Origin: Thermodesulfobacteriota bacterium
Lineage (GTDB): Bacteria; Desulfobacterota; DSM-4660; Desulfatiglandales; Desulfatiglandaceae
Assembly: GCA_028278625.1 (NCBI GenBank)
Contig: JANQDY010000143.1
Coordinates: 1-34,731, forward strand
Length of the DNA: 34,731 bases
Direction of reading: 5' to 3'
In this document: positions 1-7,827 of the stretch, piece after piece
How the letters are laid out: each line of letters begins with the position of its first letter
Numbering within the stretch: the first letter of the stretch is position 1
Program-made: the position numbers and the translations under genes
The notes under the pieces: generated by a model
What the model saw: the letters and a program-made list of their open reading frames with translations, nothing else
What the model was told of the DNA's origin: nothing
The model's database searches: none

Positions 1-73
1 TTGCGTCTTTGGAATCTCATTCGTTTTGCATCCAAATTACAAGAGTGGTGGCTCTATGTCATTTCAATATCTT

Positions 74-99
74 GGGTTGCGGGCGTAGCCCGCATTAGA
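74..99. repeat. Dispersed hairpin repeat, copy 1
   Basis: A GC-rich hairpin, GCGGGC-GTA-GCCCGC at 79-93, lies in the leader before the MFS gene. The 26-base unit around it matches 28826-28851 at 22 of 26 positions, with GGGT, GCGGG, GTA, CCCGC and TTAGA conserved. Both copies sit in the leader of a plus-strand gene. I see no T-run after the stem, so a classical terminator is unlikely. The rest of 1-216 holds no other gene that I can support. Confidence 0.5.
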
Positions 100-216
100 T
101 GAAAATAGTTTTGGTCCGTATGAAGTTATGTTCAACCTATTTTAATGAAGAGATCCTGTGTCTATGATCCGGATAGGGTGGCGCATACAATTCGAGGAAA
201 AGAAAACAGAGAGCCA

Positions 217-1386
217 ATGGAAACTGAAAAAAAGATCCCCAACACAATCGCCTATTACGCATCATACATCATCATCGGATTTGCCACCGGAATCATCGGC
301 CCCACCCTGCCGGGGCTGGCGGGACAAACAGGTGCCTCCATGAGTGGGATCAGTTATCTTTTTCCAATACTGTCCGTGGGGTACCTTTTTGGTTCGTATT
401 TGAGCGGGCGTTTTTTCGACCGCATCAAAGGGCACCCGGTGATGGCTGCCGCAGTAATGCTGCTTTTCGTTTCCGTGGCCCTCATTCCTCTGGCGCCGGT
501 GTACTGGCTGATCATGCTATACTTCCTCGTCGTGGGAATCGCCTTTGGGGGTGTGGATGTGGGGGGCAACACTTTGCTCATCTGGACGCACAGGCATGGC
601 GTTGGTCCGTTCATGGTGGGACTCCATCTCTTCTACGGTCTCGGGGCCTTTATCGCTCCCATGGTTGTGGGGCAGGCCCTCAAAATCACTGGTGGGTTTT
701 CATGGGGATACTGGTTCCTCGCAGTTATTTGCATTCCTGTGGGCTTTTCTTTTCTATTCCTGAAAAGCCCATACCACAACGAGCCGGAAAATGATGAAGA
801 CACAATGGAAGAGAACAGATGTCTCGTTTTTCTTATTTCCCTTTTTATGTTCCTTCATGTGGGCGCGGAACTCAGTTTCGGCGGATGGATTTACTCATAT
901 GCCATAAAGCGTGAACTGGCCGGCATAACCGAGGCGGCGTTTCTAACATCAGCCTATTGGGGTTCGATCATGGGAGGGCGGCTCATAACGATATTTATCG
1001 CCATTAAGCTGAACGCCAGAACCATTCTGACGGTCTATCTCATTGGCTGTATAGCCGCCACGGCGGCCTTGCTCCTCTTTCCCCGGTCGGTTATTCATCT
1101 ATGGGGCGGGACGATTCTGCTGGGATTCTTCCTGTCGGCTCTAATCCCTATGACTTTTGCCTTTACTGGAGAAATCATCGACATTACTGGCCGGGTAACC
1201 AGCTGGTTGGTAATCGGTCTGGGGGCCGGAAATCTCTTCTTCCCGTGGCTCATCGGTCAGTTTTTCGAAACCGCGGGTGCTTTTGTACTGCCCGTCGTAA
1301 TCCTGGCGGCGCTTATTTTGGCCCTGGTACTTTTGTTCGTCTTGTTCGGCTATACCAGAAGAGAAGCAACGACCGTAGGGCCTTGA
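217..1386 (+). CDS. MFS transporter, 12-TM permease
   Basis: Polytopic membrane protein of 389 residues with about twelve hydrophobic segments and a hydrophilic central loop (NEPENDEDTMEENR region), the usual layout of the major facilitator superfamily. A GxxxDRxKGHP-like loop after TM2 (SGRFFDRIKGHPV) is the MFS motif A equivalent. The second half begins with a segment rich in G, A and F, resembling the sugar/fucose permease-like branch. The substrate cannot be read from sequence. I chose the ATG at 217 because the protein there begins METEKK directly before TM1; an upstream ATG at 145 would add 24 polar residues and has no ribosome binding site. The gene is convergent with the cyclase operon and appears to be a single-gene unit. 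Confidence 0.85.
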   Translation: METEKKIPNTIAYYASYIIIGFATGIIGPTLPGLAGQTGASMSGISYLFPILSVGYLFGSYLSGRFFDRIKGHPVMAAAVMLLFVSVALIPLAPVYWLIMLYFLVVGIAFGGVDVGGNTLLIWTHRHGVGPFMVGLHLFYGLGAFIAPMVVGQALKITGGFSWGYWFLAVICIPVGFSFLFLKSPYHNEPENDEDTMEENRCLVFLISLFMFLHVGAELSFGGWIYSYAIKRELAGITEAAFLTSAYWGSIMGGRLITIFIAIKLNARTILTVYLIGCIAATAALLLFPRSVIHLWGGTILLGFFLSALIPMTFAFTGEIIDITGRVTSWLVIGLGAGNLFFPWLIGQFFETAGAFVLPVVILAALILALVLLFVLFGYTRREATTVGP

Positions 1387-1408
1387 ATCTCTACGGGTAA
1401 TAGAGATT
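1386..1408. terminator. Putative bidirectional terminator hairpin
   Basis: A perfect 8-bp stem, AATCTCTA / TAGAGATT with a 7-base loop, starts at the last base of the MFS stop codon and lies 7 bases from the end of the convergent cyclase gene. T-runs are short, so termination strength is uncertain, but placement between two converging genes supports the call. Confidence 0.5.
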
Positions 1409-1414
1409 TAAAGA

Positions 1415-2626
1415 TCAGGTCATCCCATGCTGTATGTGGGCCTGGAAGTAGGCGTCCAATTCCGGCGGAACGGAGGTGAACCGAACCAATTGGCCAATAC
1501 TTCCGGTTTCGAAGATCTGGATAACCTTTCCATAGAAATTTCTGGTTGCAAGCTTTTCATCCACATCCCCCAAATTCATTTTCAGATTCGTTAAAGGGTT
1601 GATCGGCCTTTTAAGGAGGATTTCCGCGCAGTTTTTCGAAAGCCTGACAATGGAACCTTCAATCACCTTCTCCCCAACACTTTTGCCTGTGAGGATTTTA
1701 TATCGAACCGGAATACGCCGCACCAGCGTCACAAGCGGCGCATCATGACGCTCAAGAGCCAAGTTGAAATTCCCGGCAATGCCACCCACTTCATAAATCC
1801 TGAGCGGCTTCTCGGCGCCTTTCGGAAACACTTCCCGCTGTGCGTCAATCCTTAAAATATCGCCTGCCTGATTGTAAACGGAGTCGGATATCAATATTTG
1901 ACCGCCCACACTAAAGGATTCAATGCGGCTGGTCATGTTCACTCCGCTTCCCACCACCGCGTATTTGCTTCTCTTGGCAGAGCCAATGTTACCCACCACG
2001 ACCTCTGTTTCGTTCAGGCCGATTCCCATTTCCAACTCGGGCAACCCCGCTTCACGGTTGGACTTATTGACCGGCGCCATGGCGTTCTGCATCTCGATGG
2101 CGCAAGCCACCGCGCTTTGCACGGGCTCTGGTATCTCCTGGGGCGCTCCGAAGATCACCAAAAGGGCGTCGCCGATGATTTCGTTGATGGTGCCCTTGTA
2201 TTCCAGAATCACGTCCACCATCACCTCAAAATAGTTGTTGAGCATGGCCACCACCTGCTCCGGGCTCAACTGCTCGGAAAGGGCGGTAAATCCCCTCAAA
2301 TCGGTCATCATGATGGTAACCCTACGGCGCTCCCCGCCCAGGTCCAGCGTTGACGGATCATCCAGCAGGGCATTCATCACCTCGTTTGAAAGGTAGCGGC
2401 CGAACATTTTCTTTATGATCTCTGAAGATTTCTCCAAATCTTCCGACGTGCGGGCCAGAAAGGTGGTAAGGGACTGCCGCTGCCTGTAGGAACGGTTGAG
2501 TTTGAAATTGGTCTTTTCCAGCTCTTTTCGAAGACGCATAAAAAGGTCCTGGCAGCCCTTATCCCTTCCACAGCTTTTCTCCAGAAGATCCGTGATTTTT
2601 CGCAAGGGAGCTATTTGATCTTTCAT
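1415..2626 (-). CDS. Class III nucleotide cyclase with N-terminal coiled coil and C-terminal PilZ-like region
   Basis: Soluble protein of 403 residues. Residues 30-75 look like a coiled coil, then comes the linker MFGRYLSNEVMNALL typical of bacterial cyclases. The catalytic domain covers about 100-280: metal ligands D109 (TDLRGF) and D153 (IIGDALL), transition-state residues N230 and R234 (VNMTSR). The usual adenine-selecting Lys is E149 (NEIIGD) and the usual Asp/Thr is S227 (VGSGVN), so ATP specificity should not be assumed. Residues 310-395 form a beta-rich tail resembling PilZ, but without a clear RxxxR c-di-GMP motif. The start codon overlaps the FIST stop codon (ATGA), indicating translational coupling, so FIST is the likely input. 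Cyclic nucleotide synthesis is well supported by the motifs; the product (cAMP or cGMP) is not. Confidence 0.88.
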   Translation of the reverse strand: MKDQIAPLRKITDLLEKSCGRDKGCQDLFMRLRKELEKTNFKLNRSYRQRQSLTTFLARTSEDLEKSSEIIKKMFGRYLSNEVMNALLDDPSTLDLGGERRRVTIMMTDLRGFTALSEQLSPEQVVAMLNNYFEVMVDVILEYKGTINEIIGDALLVIFGAPQEIPEPVQSAVACAIEMQNAMAPVNKSNREAGLPELEMGIGLNETEVVVGNIGSAKRSKYAVVGSGVNMTSRIESFSVGGQILISDSVYNQAGDILRIDAQREVFPKGAEKPLRIYEVGGIAGNFNLALERHDAPLVTLVRRIPVRYKILTGKSVGEKVIEGSIVRLSKNCAEILLKRPINPLTNLKMNLGDVDEKLATRNFYGKVIQIFETGSIGQLVRFTSVPPELDAYFQAHIQHGMT

Positions 2627-3768
2627 GACCCGTCCCCCCTCTGAGTTTCCTTATCAGAGATCTGCACTGCCACGATGGTGTAGTTGTGGAAATCGCAACG
2701 TCCGTGCGGGCCGGGTCCGATTTCACCGAAAGTAAAAAAGCCGATCTGCGCCCCATCCCACAGCTCATGTATGGCCGCTACCTCGTCTTCCACCATGGGA
2801 CCCAGCGCCGTAAACCTGGCCCGACAGGAAAAAAGAATCACCGCATCGCCTGCTGATCCACTATTCTTGAACGAATTCATCTGGCTCACGGCCTCCTCGA
2901 TCACCTCCGTGCCGGGCGGAAAGCCGAAGCGAACCTTGGCGCCCTGGGGCACCGTGCCCCCGTAAACAACCGATTTATCGGCGTTGAACCCGACGATGCC
3001 GCGCAACACCTCAGACCCGTCCCCCCGTATCCAACAAAGCGGATACTCCAGGGCCACCTCCACGTCATCACCGATTTCCAGATAACGGTTGATCACATCA
3101 TGGGCCGGCCGGCCGTCGATTTCACGCACCACGTTTCCGGCAGCGCTGGTGATGATTTTGGAGGTTCCCACCCCCTTCCATCCGCTGGCGGCGATGCCTT
3201 TGAGTTCAATCTTCCCTGTGTCAAAGGCCAGTGCCACCACCCCTTCGGGGACCGCCCGTCTTGCGTCGCACACCACTGTGGAAGTGTCCTCGGGCAACGC
3301 AGCCATATCATAGGAGGCGAATCCGCCGAACAGTTGGATCCCTTCCTCCGCCTGTTCAGTGATGCCGTGGATCAGAATGTCGCCGTCCAATTCGTGACCC
3401 GAAACCATGATCATAAGCGCTGGCTTCTCGAAAGCCTCATTGGCCCAGCAGGCGACCGCTCGTCCCATCTCTGAAGGCCCGCCGTCCCCCAGTTCAAAAA
3501 CATTGATCCGGTAGGCACTCCTATCGATGTTCAGTAGCATCAGGGTGATGGACTCCTCCAGCACCTGGGCGCCGGCAATTTCAGCCGCGCTGGTGGCGGC
3601 AAATAGATCCAGTCCCATGTCCGCCAGCAAAGGCTGCAATTTGAGCAGATCATTGCTGGCCGATGCAAAAAGGATGGCCAGTGTGTAGTTGTAAACTGGA
3701 ATTCTGTTGTCATGGAATTGGGCTTCGAGCCCCTCAAGGGACTGGGCCGTTATCACCATTGGCTTCAT
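2623..3768 (-). CDS. FIST domain sensor protein
   Basis: Soluble protein of 381 residues matching the FIST_N plus FIST_C layout. The C-terminal half carries the family signature: FSCRAR, then FGEIGP, then FHNYTIVAVQ near the end. FIST proteins are proposed intracellular small-molecule sensors (amino acids have been suggested from gene neighbourhoods) that usually accompany a signalling output domain. Here the output is the class III cyclase whose start overlaps this stop codon. A good ribosome binding site (GGAGGT) lies 6 bases before the ATG at 3768. The gene follows the HxlR regulator by only 18 bases, so the three genes probably form one transcript. The ligand is unknown. Confidence 0.88.
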   Translation of the reverse strand: MKPMVITAQSLEGLEAQFHDNRIPVYNYTLAILFASASNDLLKLQPLLADMGLDLFAATSAAEIAGAQVLEESITLMLLNIDRSAYRINVFELGDGGPSEMGRAVACWANEAFEKPALMIMVSGHELDGDILIHGITEQAEEGIQLFGGFASYDMAALPEDTSTVVCDARRAVPEGVVALAFDTGKIELKGIAASGWKGVGTSKIITSAAGNVVREIDGRPAHDVINRYLEIGDDVEVALEYPLCWIRGDGSEVLRGIVGFNADKSVVYGGTVPQGAKVRFGFPPGTEVIEEAVSQMNSFKNSGSAGDAVILFSCRARFTALGPMVEDEVAAIHELWDGAQIGFFTFGEIGPGPHGRCDFHNYTIVAVQISDKETQRGDGS

Positions 3769-3786
3769 CTAACCACCTCCGGGCTG

Positions 3787-4299
3787 TCATTTGAGTGGTG
3801 AAGAACAGGCCAGTTGAGCTGGGCCGACTTTGTCAGAATGATAGACCGGATTTGTCCGCATGCCCTTATTCACGCCCTCAACTGTGACCAGATCGTCAAT
3901 ATTTTCGTAAGTTCTTCCGGCCCGATACTCACAATGGTTGTTTTCTTTGGCGATTAAATAAGACGCATAGGATTTCCCCCATTCAAACAGGCCGTCCAGA
4001 ACCGGAATGAACGACTTTCCAAGGTCGGTCAGGGAGTACTCCACTTTGGGAGGGACCTGCCGGTATACCTTTCGGTTTACAAGTCCGTCTTTTTCCAGTT
4101 CCTTTAGGCTTTGAATCAGCATCTTTTCCGAAATTCCGATAACCGCCCGGCGGAGTGCGCCAAAACGTACCACCTCATGCTGCGCCAGATGAAAGAGCAC
4201 TTTGGGTTTCCATTTCCCTCCGATAATCATCATTGCCAGTTGGAAATAGCATCTAAATTCCACCTCACCTGCTTTTTTTTCATCACACTGATAAGTCAT
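3787..4299 (-). CDS. HxlR-family winged-helix regulator, probably thiol/electrophile responsive
   Basis: 170 residues. The winged helix spans about 15-115: GGKWKPKVLF, RFGALRRAVIGISEKML and the wing VPPKVEYSLTDLG are diagnostic of HxlR (DUF24). C17 sits just before the IGGKW helix, where redox sensors of this family (YodB, HypR) carry their reactive Cys; C5 is a second candidate. An unusual tail of about 50 residues after the core contains two more Cys. I prefer the ATG at 4299, with GGAG 6 bases upstream, over the ATG at 4311, which has no ribosome binding site. The gene heads the minus-strand operon with FIST and cyclase and diverges from the FrnE-KefG-KefC operon. Two palindromes upstream are its likely operator. 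Confidence 0.85.
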   Translation of the reverse strand: MTYQCDEKKAGEVEFRCYFQLAMMIIGGKWKPKVLFHLAQHEVVRFGALRRAVIGISEKMLIQSLKELEKDGLVNRKVYRQVPPKVEYSLTDLGKSFIPVLDGLFEWGKSYASYLIAKENNHCEYRAGRTYENIDDLVTVEGVNKGMRTNPVYHSDKVGPAQLACSSPLK

Positions 4300-4331
4300 G
4301 ACCCGCTCCATTATTCATTACATACCTTTCT

Positions 4332-4360
4332 GTAAGTACCTTACGCAAAAGTAGGTACTT
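4332..4360. promoter_or_regulatory. Paired palindromes, likely HxlR operator of the divergon
   Basis: GTAAG-TAC-CTTAC at 4332-4344 and AAGTA-GG-TACTT at 4349-4360 are each perfect palindromes around a GTAC-like core. Together they also form an outer repeat, AAGTACCT...AGGTACTT (4334-4341 and 4353-4360). HxlR-type regulators bind such short dyads as dimers. The site lies 33 bases from the hxlR start and about 90 from the divergent FrnE-like start, well placed to control both. Binding is inferred. Confidence 0.6.
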
Positions 4361-4448
4361 GTAATTCTTAGAATATATATCATATTGAAAGACATGTAAA
4401 GCGAATGAGAGACGAATTGAAAAATATCCAGGGAAAACAGGCGCACAT

Positions 4449-5105
4449 ATGACACAGATAAAGATAAAAATTTATTCCGACTATATCTGACCCTTCTGCT
4501 ACATCGGCAAAGGTATTGTCGATAGACTCAAGCAGGAGTTTGATATTCTGGATGAATGGCGACCCTTTGAGATTCATCCGGACACGCCGAAGCAAGGCGT
4601 TCTTTGGAAGGACTACTTTCCGGGCATGCATCCGGAGGCGTTTTTTCGGCAGTTGGACGAGCGCGGCAGAAAATTCGGTATCCGTTTCGGACCGCAACCG
4701 TTGATGAGCAATTCCCGGGAAGCCCTGGCAGGCGGTGAGTTCGCAAAAGAACAGGGGCAATATGAGGCCTATCATGAAGCCGTTTTTAAAGCGTTTTTCA
4801 CCGAATGCCGGGACATCGGCAACCGGGAGGTCGTCCTGGGCCTGGCGGGAAAAATCGGACTTGACGAAAAGGCGCTGAACAAAGCACTGGAAAAGGGCAC
4901 CTATCTCCCCCGCCTGGAAGCCGCTACCCGCGCGGCAAGGGCCCGGGGAATCGGTTCGGCGCCGACCTTCCTCATGGAAGGTTATGGCGTGATCGTTGGA
5001 GCACAGCCCTTTAAGACATTTCGCACTGCTTTGTACCGTCTGCAGTCATCCGGTGCAAAATGGCAGCCAACTGAAGGGCAGAGGGTCTGTATCTATAAGT
5101 CGTAA
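4449..5105 (+). CDS. DsbA/FrnE-like thiol oxidoreductase, predicted selenoprotein (UGA = Sec14)
   Basis: Reading through the in-frame TGA at 4488-4490 gives a 218-residue FrnE-like DsbA-family protein. The N-terminus is a thioredoxin beta strand followed by SDYI-U-PFCYIGK, where relatives have SDxxCPWCYxGK. The UGA therefore falls exactly on the nucleophilic Cys of CxxC, giving U14-P-F-C17. The helical insertion follows, then the cis-Pro loop GSAPTFLM (P172). Without readthrough the first plausible start is the ATG at 4626 (M60), which would remove the whole active site. A SECIS-like hairpin starts 2 bases after the UGA. The gene leads the operon with the KefG- and KefC-like genes. No signal peptide is visible, so it is cytoplasmic. 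Alternatives are a nonsense mutation or a base error. It requires selA/B/C/D elsewhere in the genome. Confidence 0.82.
4493..4538 (+). promoter_or_regulatory. Bacterial SECIS-like element
   Basis: Immediately after the UGA the mRNA can form a lower stem of 8 pairs (4493-4500 with 4531-4538, one G-U), an internal loop (AC against AGACUCA), an upper stem of 8 pairs (4503-4510 with 4516-4523, one G-U) and an AGGUA apical loop (4511-4515). The loop begins 20 bases after the UGA and has G at positions 2 and 3. This matches the known bacterial rule of a short stem-loop about 16-37 bases past the UGA with a G at the loop start, and resembles the AGGUCU loop of E. coli fdhF. Folding was done by eye. 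Confidence 0.78.
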
Positions 5106-5132
5106 CCACATTGATTTCAATCGGATAAATCC

Positions 5133-5741
5133 ATGAAAAAAATCCTGATTCTATTTGGTCATCCGGCATTCAGGCGATCCACCATGAACGCAGCCTTGCG
5201 GGAGGCCGTGGAAACACTGGAAGGCATTACCTTCCATGACCTGTATGCGTGCTACCCGGACTTTCTGATCGATGTCGCTCACGAGCAGCAGCTTTGCGAA
5301 GGCCATGAAATCATCATTTTCCAGCACCCGTTCTACTGGTATTCGACACCGGCCATCGTCAAAGAGTGGTTCGATCTGGTCCTAGAACACGCATGGGCAT
5401 ATGGCGCCACCGGCAACGCACTTAACGGCAAAATAACCTTTCAGGCCCTTACCGCAGGGGGGAGCCAGGAAGATTACCGCGCGCGTGGATTGAATTTATT
5501 CACGATCCGGGAGCTGACCACCCCTTTCCGGGCCACGGCGAATCTTTGCGGAATGGAATGGCTGCCACCCTTTGCCGTCCTGGGTATCCATGAAGGGCTG
5601 CCGGAAAAAGATCGCGTGCGCCATGCTGAAGATTACCGCCGGACACTCATCGCCCTGCGGGACAATCGAATCGACCTTGCTCGGGCCCGTGCCGGCCAAT
5701 TGCTCAATCAGGACCTGAACGGTATTATCAAAGAGGTGTAA
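5133..5741 (+). CDS. KefG-like flavodoxin-fold NAD(P)H:quinone oxidoreductase
   Basis: Cytoplasmic flavoprotein of 202 residues in the Flavodoxin_2 family. The N-terminus [16 protein letters not shown] is the phosphate-binding strand-loop. [18 protein letters not shown] is the FMN/dimer motif shared by KefF, KefG and NQO1-like enzymes, and TAGGSQEDY follows. In E. coli such proteins activate Kef antiporters and reduce quinones. Here the gene ends 2 bases before the KefC-like start, so a KefG role fits well. Length is close to E. coli KefG (about 184). It follows the FrnE-like gene by 27 bases. The direct substrate cannot be told from sequence. Confidence 0.86.
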   Translation: MKKILILFGHPAFRRSTMNAALREAVETLEGITFHDLYACYPDFLIDVAHEQQLCEGHEIIIFQHPFYWYSTPAIVKEWFDLVLEHAWAYGATGNALNGKITFQALTAGGSQEDYRARGLNLFTIRELTTPFRATANLCGMEWLPPFAVLGIHEGLPEKDRVRHAEDYRRTLIALRDNRIDLARARAGQLLNQDLNGIIKEV

Positions 5742-5743
5742 CC

Positions 5744-7600
5744 ATGGAAGCCTTTCTCTTGAAGCTACTGATTTTCCTCGGTGCCGCGACCATCGCCGTC
5801 CCGCTGGCCCGAAAATGCAAACAGGGTTCCGTGCTCGGTTATCTCATCGCCGGTATCGTCATTGGCCCTTTTGGTCTCTCCCTCATCGACAATATTGAGA
5901 CGATCATGCATTTCACCGAATTCGGGGTCGTCATGATGCTCTTTCTGGTGGGGCTTGAACTCAAGCCGTCTTTGTTGTGGCAGATGCGCACACCCATATT
6001 GGGCATGGGCGGCAGCCAGGTGGTATTGACGTTCATTGCCATCGGTCTGTTCTGCGCGTTCATCCTGCCCTGGCAGCAGAGTGCGGCCATTGGAATGATT
6101 CTGGCGCTTTCCTCCACGGCCATCGTCCTTTCGACCCTGCGCGAGAAAGGGCTCATGAATACCTCACCGGGGCAATCGATCTTTTCAGTACTCCTGTTCC
6201 AGGACCTGGCCGTTATCCCCATGTTGGCCCTGTTGCCCCTGCTGGCAACAGGGGCGATACACGCCGAACCGCATCACGGCAGCGCCCTGTTTGACATCAC
6301 CGCGCTTCCGGTCTTCCTGCGGGTCATCGTGGAGCTGCTTTCCATCGTCTTCATTTATGTGCTGGGCAAATATGGCAGTCGACCCATCTTTCGCGCCATC
6401 GCCGCCGCCCGTGTCAGAGAAATTTTTGTTGCCGCGGCCTTGGCCCTGGTCATCGGCATTTCCCTGCTGATGACCGCCGTCGGTCTGTCACCCGCACTGG
6501 GGACCTTCATCGCCGGGGTGGTGCTGGCAGACAGCGAGTATCGTCACGAGTTGGAAAGTGACATCGAGCCGTTCAAAGGATTGCTGCTGGGCATCTTCTT
6601 CATATCCATCGGCGCCAGCCTCAATTTCACACTCATCGGCGATCAGCTCTGGATGATCGGCGGGTTGGTTGCCGGTTTGATCGTGATCAAAGCCATGGCC
6701 CTGTTTGTCATTGCGAAAATCTTCAAAATGCCCGTCACCGAACGCCTGCTGTTTTCCCTTGCGTTGGCCCAGGGCGGCGAATTCGCTTTCGTTCTGTTTC
6801 AGTTCGCCAGGAGCAACGGGGTGCTGCCCCGGTCCGTGACGGAAATGCTGATTTCCGTGGTTGCCATCTCCATGTTTCTTGCGCCACTGCTGTTTTTGCT
6901 GCATGACCGGCTGATTGCACCAAAGCTCCGGAAAGCCGCGGCTGAAAGAGAGGCTGATGCGATTGAAACAAAGGAGCGCTCCGTCATCCTGGCCGGATTC
7001 GGGCGTCTGGGCACCGACCTCGGGCGAATGCTCATGTCCGCGGGTATAAAGCCTGTTATTTTGGATCACAACGAAGCCAACGTGGACGTGTTGCGCCGAT
7101 TTGGATTCGAGGTCTATTATGGTGACGTCACCCGTCTCGATCTCCTTGAATCCGCCGGTGCCTCAGACGCTGAATTGCTCATTATCACCCTGGGAGATCA
7201 TGAAAAATCCATGGAGCTGGTCAAATTGGCCCAAAAACACTATCCGCAGCTGAGGATTGCGGTCAATGCAGTGGATCGTCGGGCGGCCTTCGAGTTTATG
7301 GATCTCGGTGTTACCACCATTCGCCGCGAAACTTTCGGTACGGCACTCACTTTGGGGCAGGATGCCCTTGAGCTGCTCGGTTTCGATCCCTACGAAGCCT
7401 ATAAAATCCGTCGGCTGTTTCGCAAGAAGGACAAAGAGACCATGCCGGAACTGCATCGGATTCATCGGCAGGATGAAGACAAATACGTCTCAATGTACCG
7501 GCAGCACAATGCCAATCTGGCCGAACTGATGACAAAGGACCGGGAGATCGACATGGTGGAGCTCGATAAGGCATGGACCGCTTCCAATCCCGAAACCTGA
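5744..7600 (+). CDS. KefB/KefC-like glutathione-regulated K+/H+ antiporter (CPA2) with RCK_N domain
   Basis: 618 residues, the same length as E. coli KefC. Residues 1-385 form the CPA2 transporter, about 12 TM segments, including [15 protein letters not shown] and FFISIGASL, highly characteristic of Kef proteins. Residues about 412-530 are an RCK_N (KTN) Rossmann domain with the nucleotide-binding motif [13 protein letters not shown] and the acidic end VILDHNE. A helical tail of about 80 residues follows. Kef systems are kept shut by glutathione and opened by its electrophile adducts; K+ efflux then acidifies the cytoplasm and protects the cell. Whether this organism uses glutathione or another thiol is unknown. 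The start follows GAGGUG by 5 bases and is coupled to the KefG-like gene. Confidence 0.9.
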   Translation: MEAFLLKLLIFLGAATIAVPLARKCKQGSVLGYLIAGIVIGPFGLSLIDNIETIMHFTEFGVVMMLFLVGLELKPSLLWQMRTPILGMGGSQVVLTFIAIGLFCAFILPWQQSAAIGMILALSSTAIVLSTLREKGLMNTSPGQSIFSVLLFQDLAVIPMLALLPLLATGAIHAEPHHGSALFDITALPVFLRVIVELLSIVFIYVLGKYGSRPIFRAIAAARVREIFVAAALALVIGISLLMTAVGLSPALGTFIAGVVLADSEYRHELESDIEPFKGLLLGIFFISIGASLNFTLIGDQLWMIGGLVAGLIVIKAMALFVIAKIFKMPVTERLLFSLALAQGGEFAFVLFQFARSNGVLPRSVTEMLISVVAISMFLAPLLFLLHDRLIAPKLRKAAAEREADAIETKERSVILAGFGRLGTDLGRMLMSAGIKPVILDHNEANVDVLRRFGFEVYYGDVTRLDLLESAGASDAELLIITLGDHEKSMELVKLAQKHYPQLRIAVNAVDRRAAFEFMDLGVTTIRRETFGTALTLGQDALELLGFDPYEAYKIRRLFRKKDKETMPELHRIHRQDEDKYVSMYRQHNANLAELMTKDREIDMVELDKAWTASNPET

Positions 7601-7636
7601 TTAAAATACCAAACCCGGAACCCATAAGGAGAAGAA

Positions 7637-7741
7637 ATGAAAAACGTATTTATTGTCAACGCGCTCAAAAATCCGGATGTGGAAAACGATTCTATCCGGT
7701 TCGATGCCCACCTGGACCAACTGTTTGCTTCTGTTGGGTAA
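7637..7741 (+). pseudogene. 34-codon ORF, possible remnant of a flavodoxin-fold quinone reductase start
   Basis: A strong ribosome binding site (AAGGAGAAG) precedes an ATG that reads MKNVFIVNALKN and ends after LFASVG with TAA. The pattern of beta strand, loop and amphipathic helix resembles the first 35 residues of MdaB/NQO-type Flavodoxin_2 proteins. No continuation is seen in any frame before the next gene at 7828, so this is probably the surviving 5' end of a deleted gene, or a short peptide. Family assignment is weak. A GATCTAA tandem at 7783-7796 lies between the remnant and the next gene. Confidence 0.4.
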
Positions 7742-7827
7742 GGGGTTTTGGAAGCCATTTTGAAAGGTGCGGCCCGAAGGTGGATCTAAGATCTAAGCAC
7801 AGGGTCAACCCAGAACAAGGAGGAAAC

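Noticed and set aside
4626..5105. Shorter ORF starting at ATG 4626 as the real FrnE-like gene
   Set aside because: It would begin in the middle of the fold, without the first strand and the CxxC motif, while homologous sequence clearly continues upstream through the TGA to 4449.
7783..7796. GATCTAA tandem as an attachment site or insertion footprint
   Set aside because: Only two 7-base units with no element, integrase or second copy nearby; kept only as a remark on the remnant gene.
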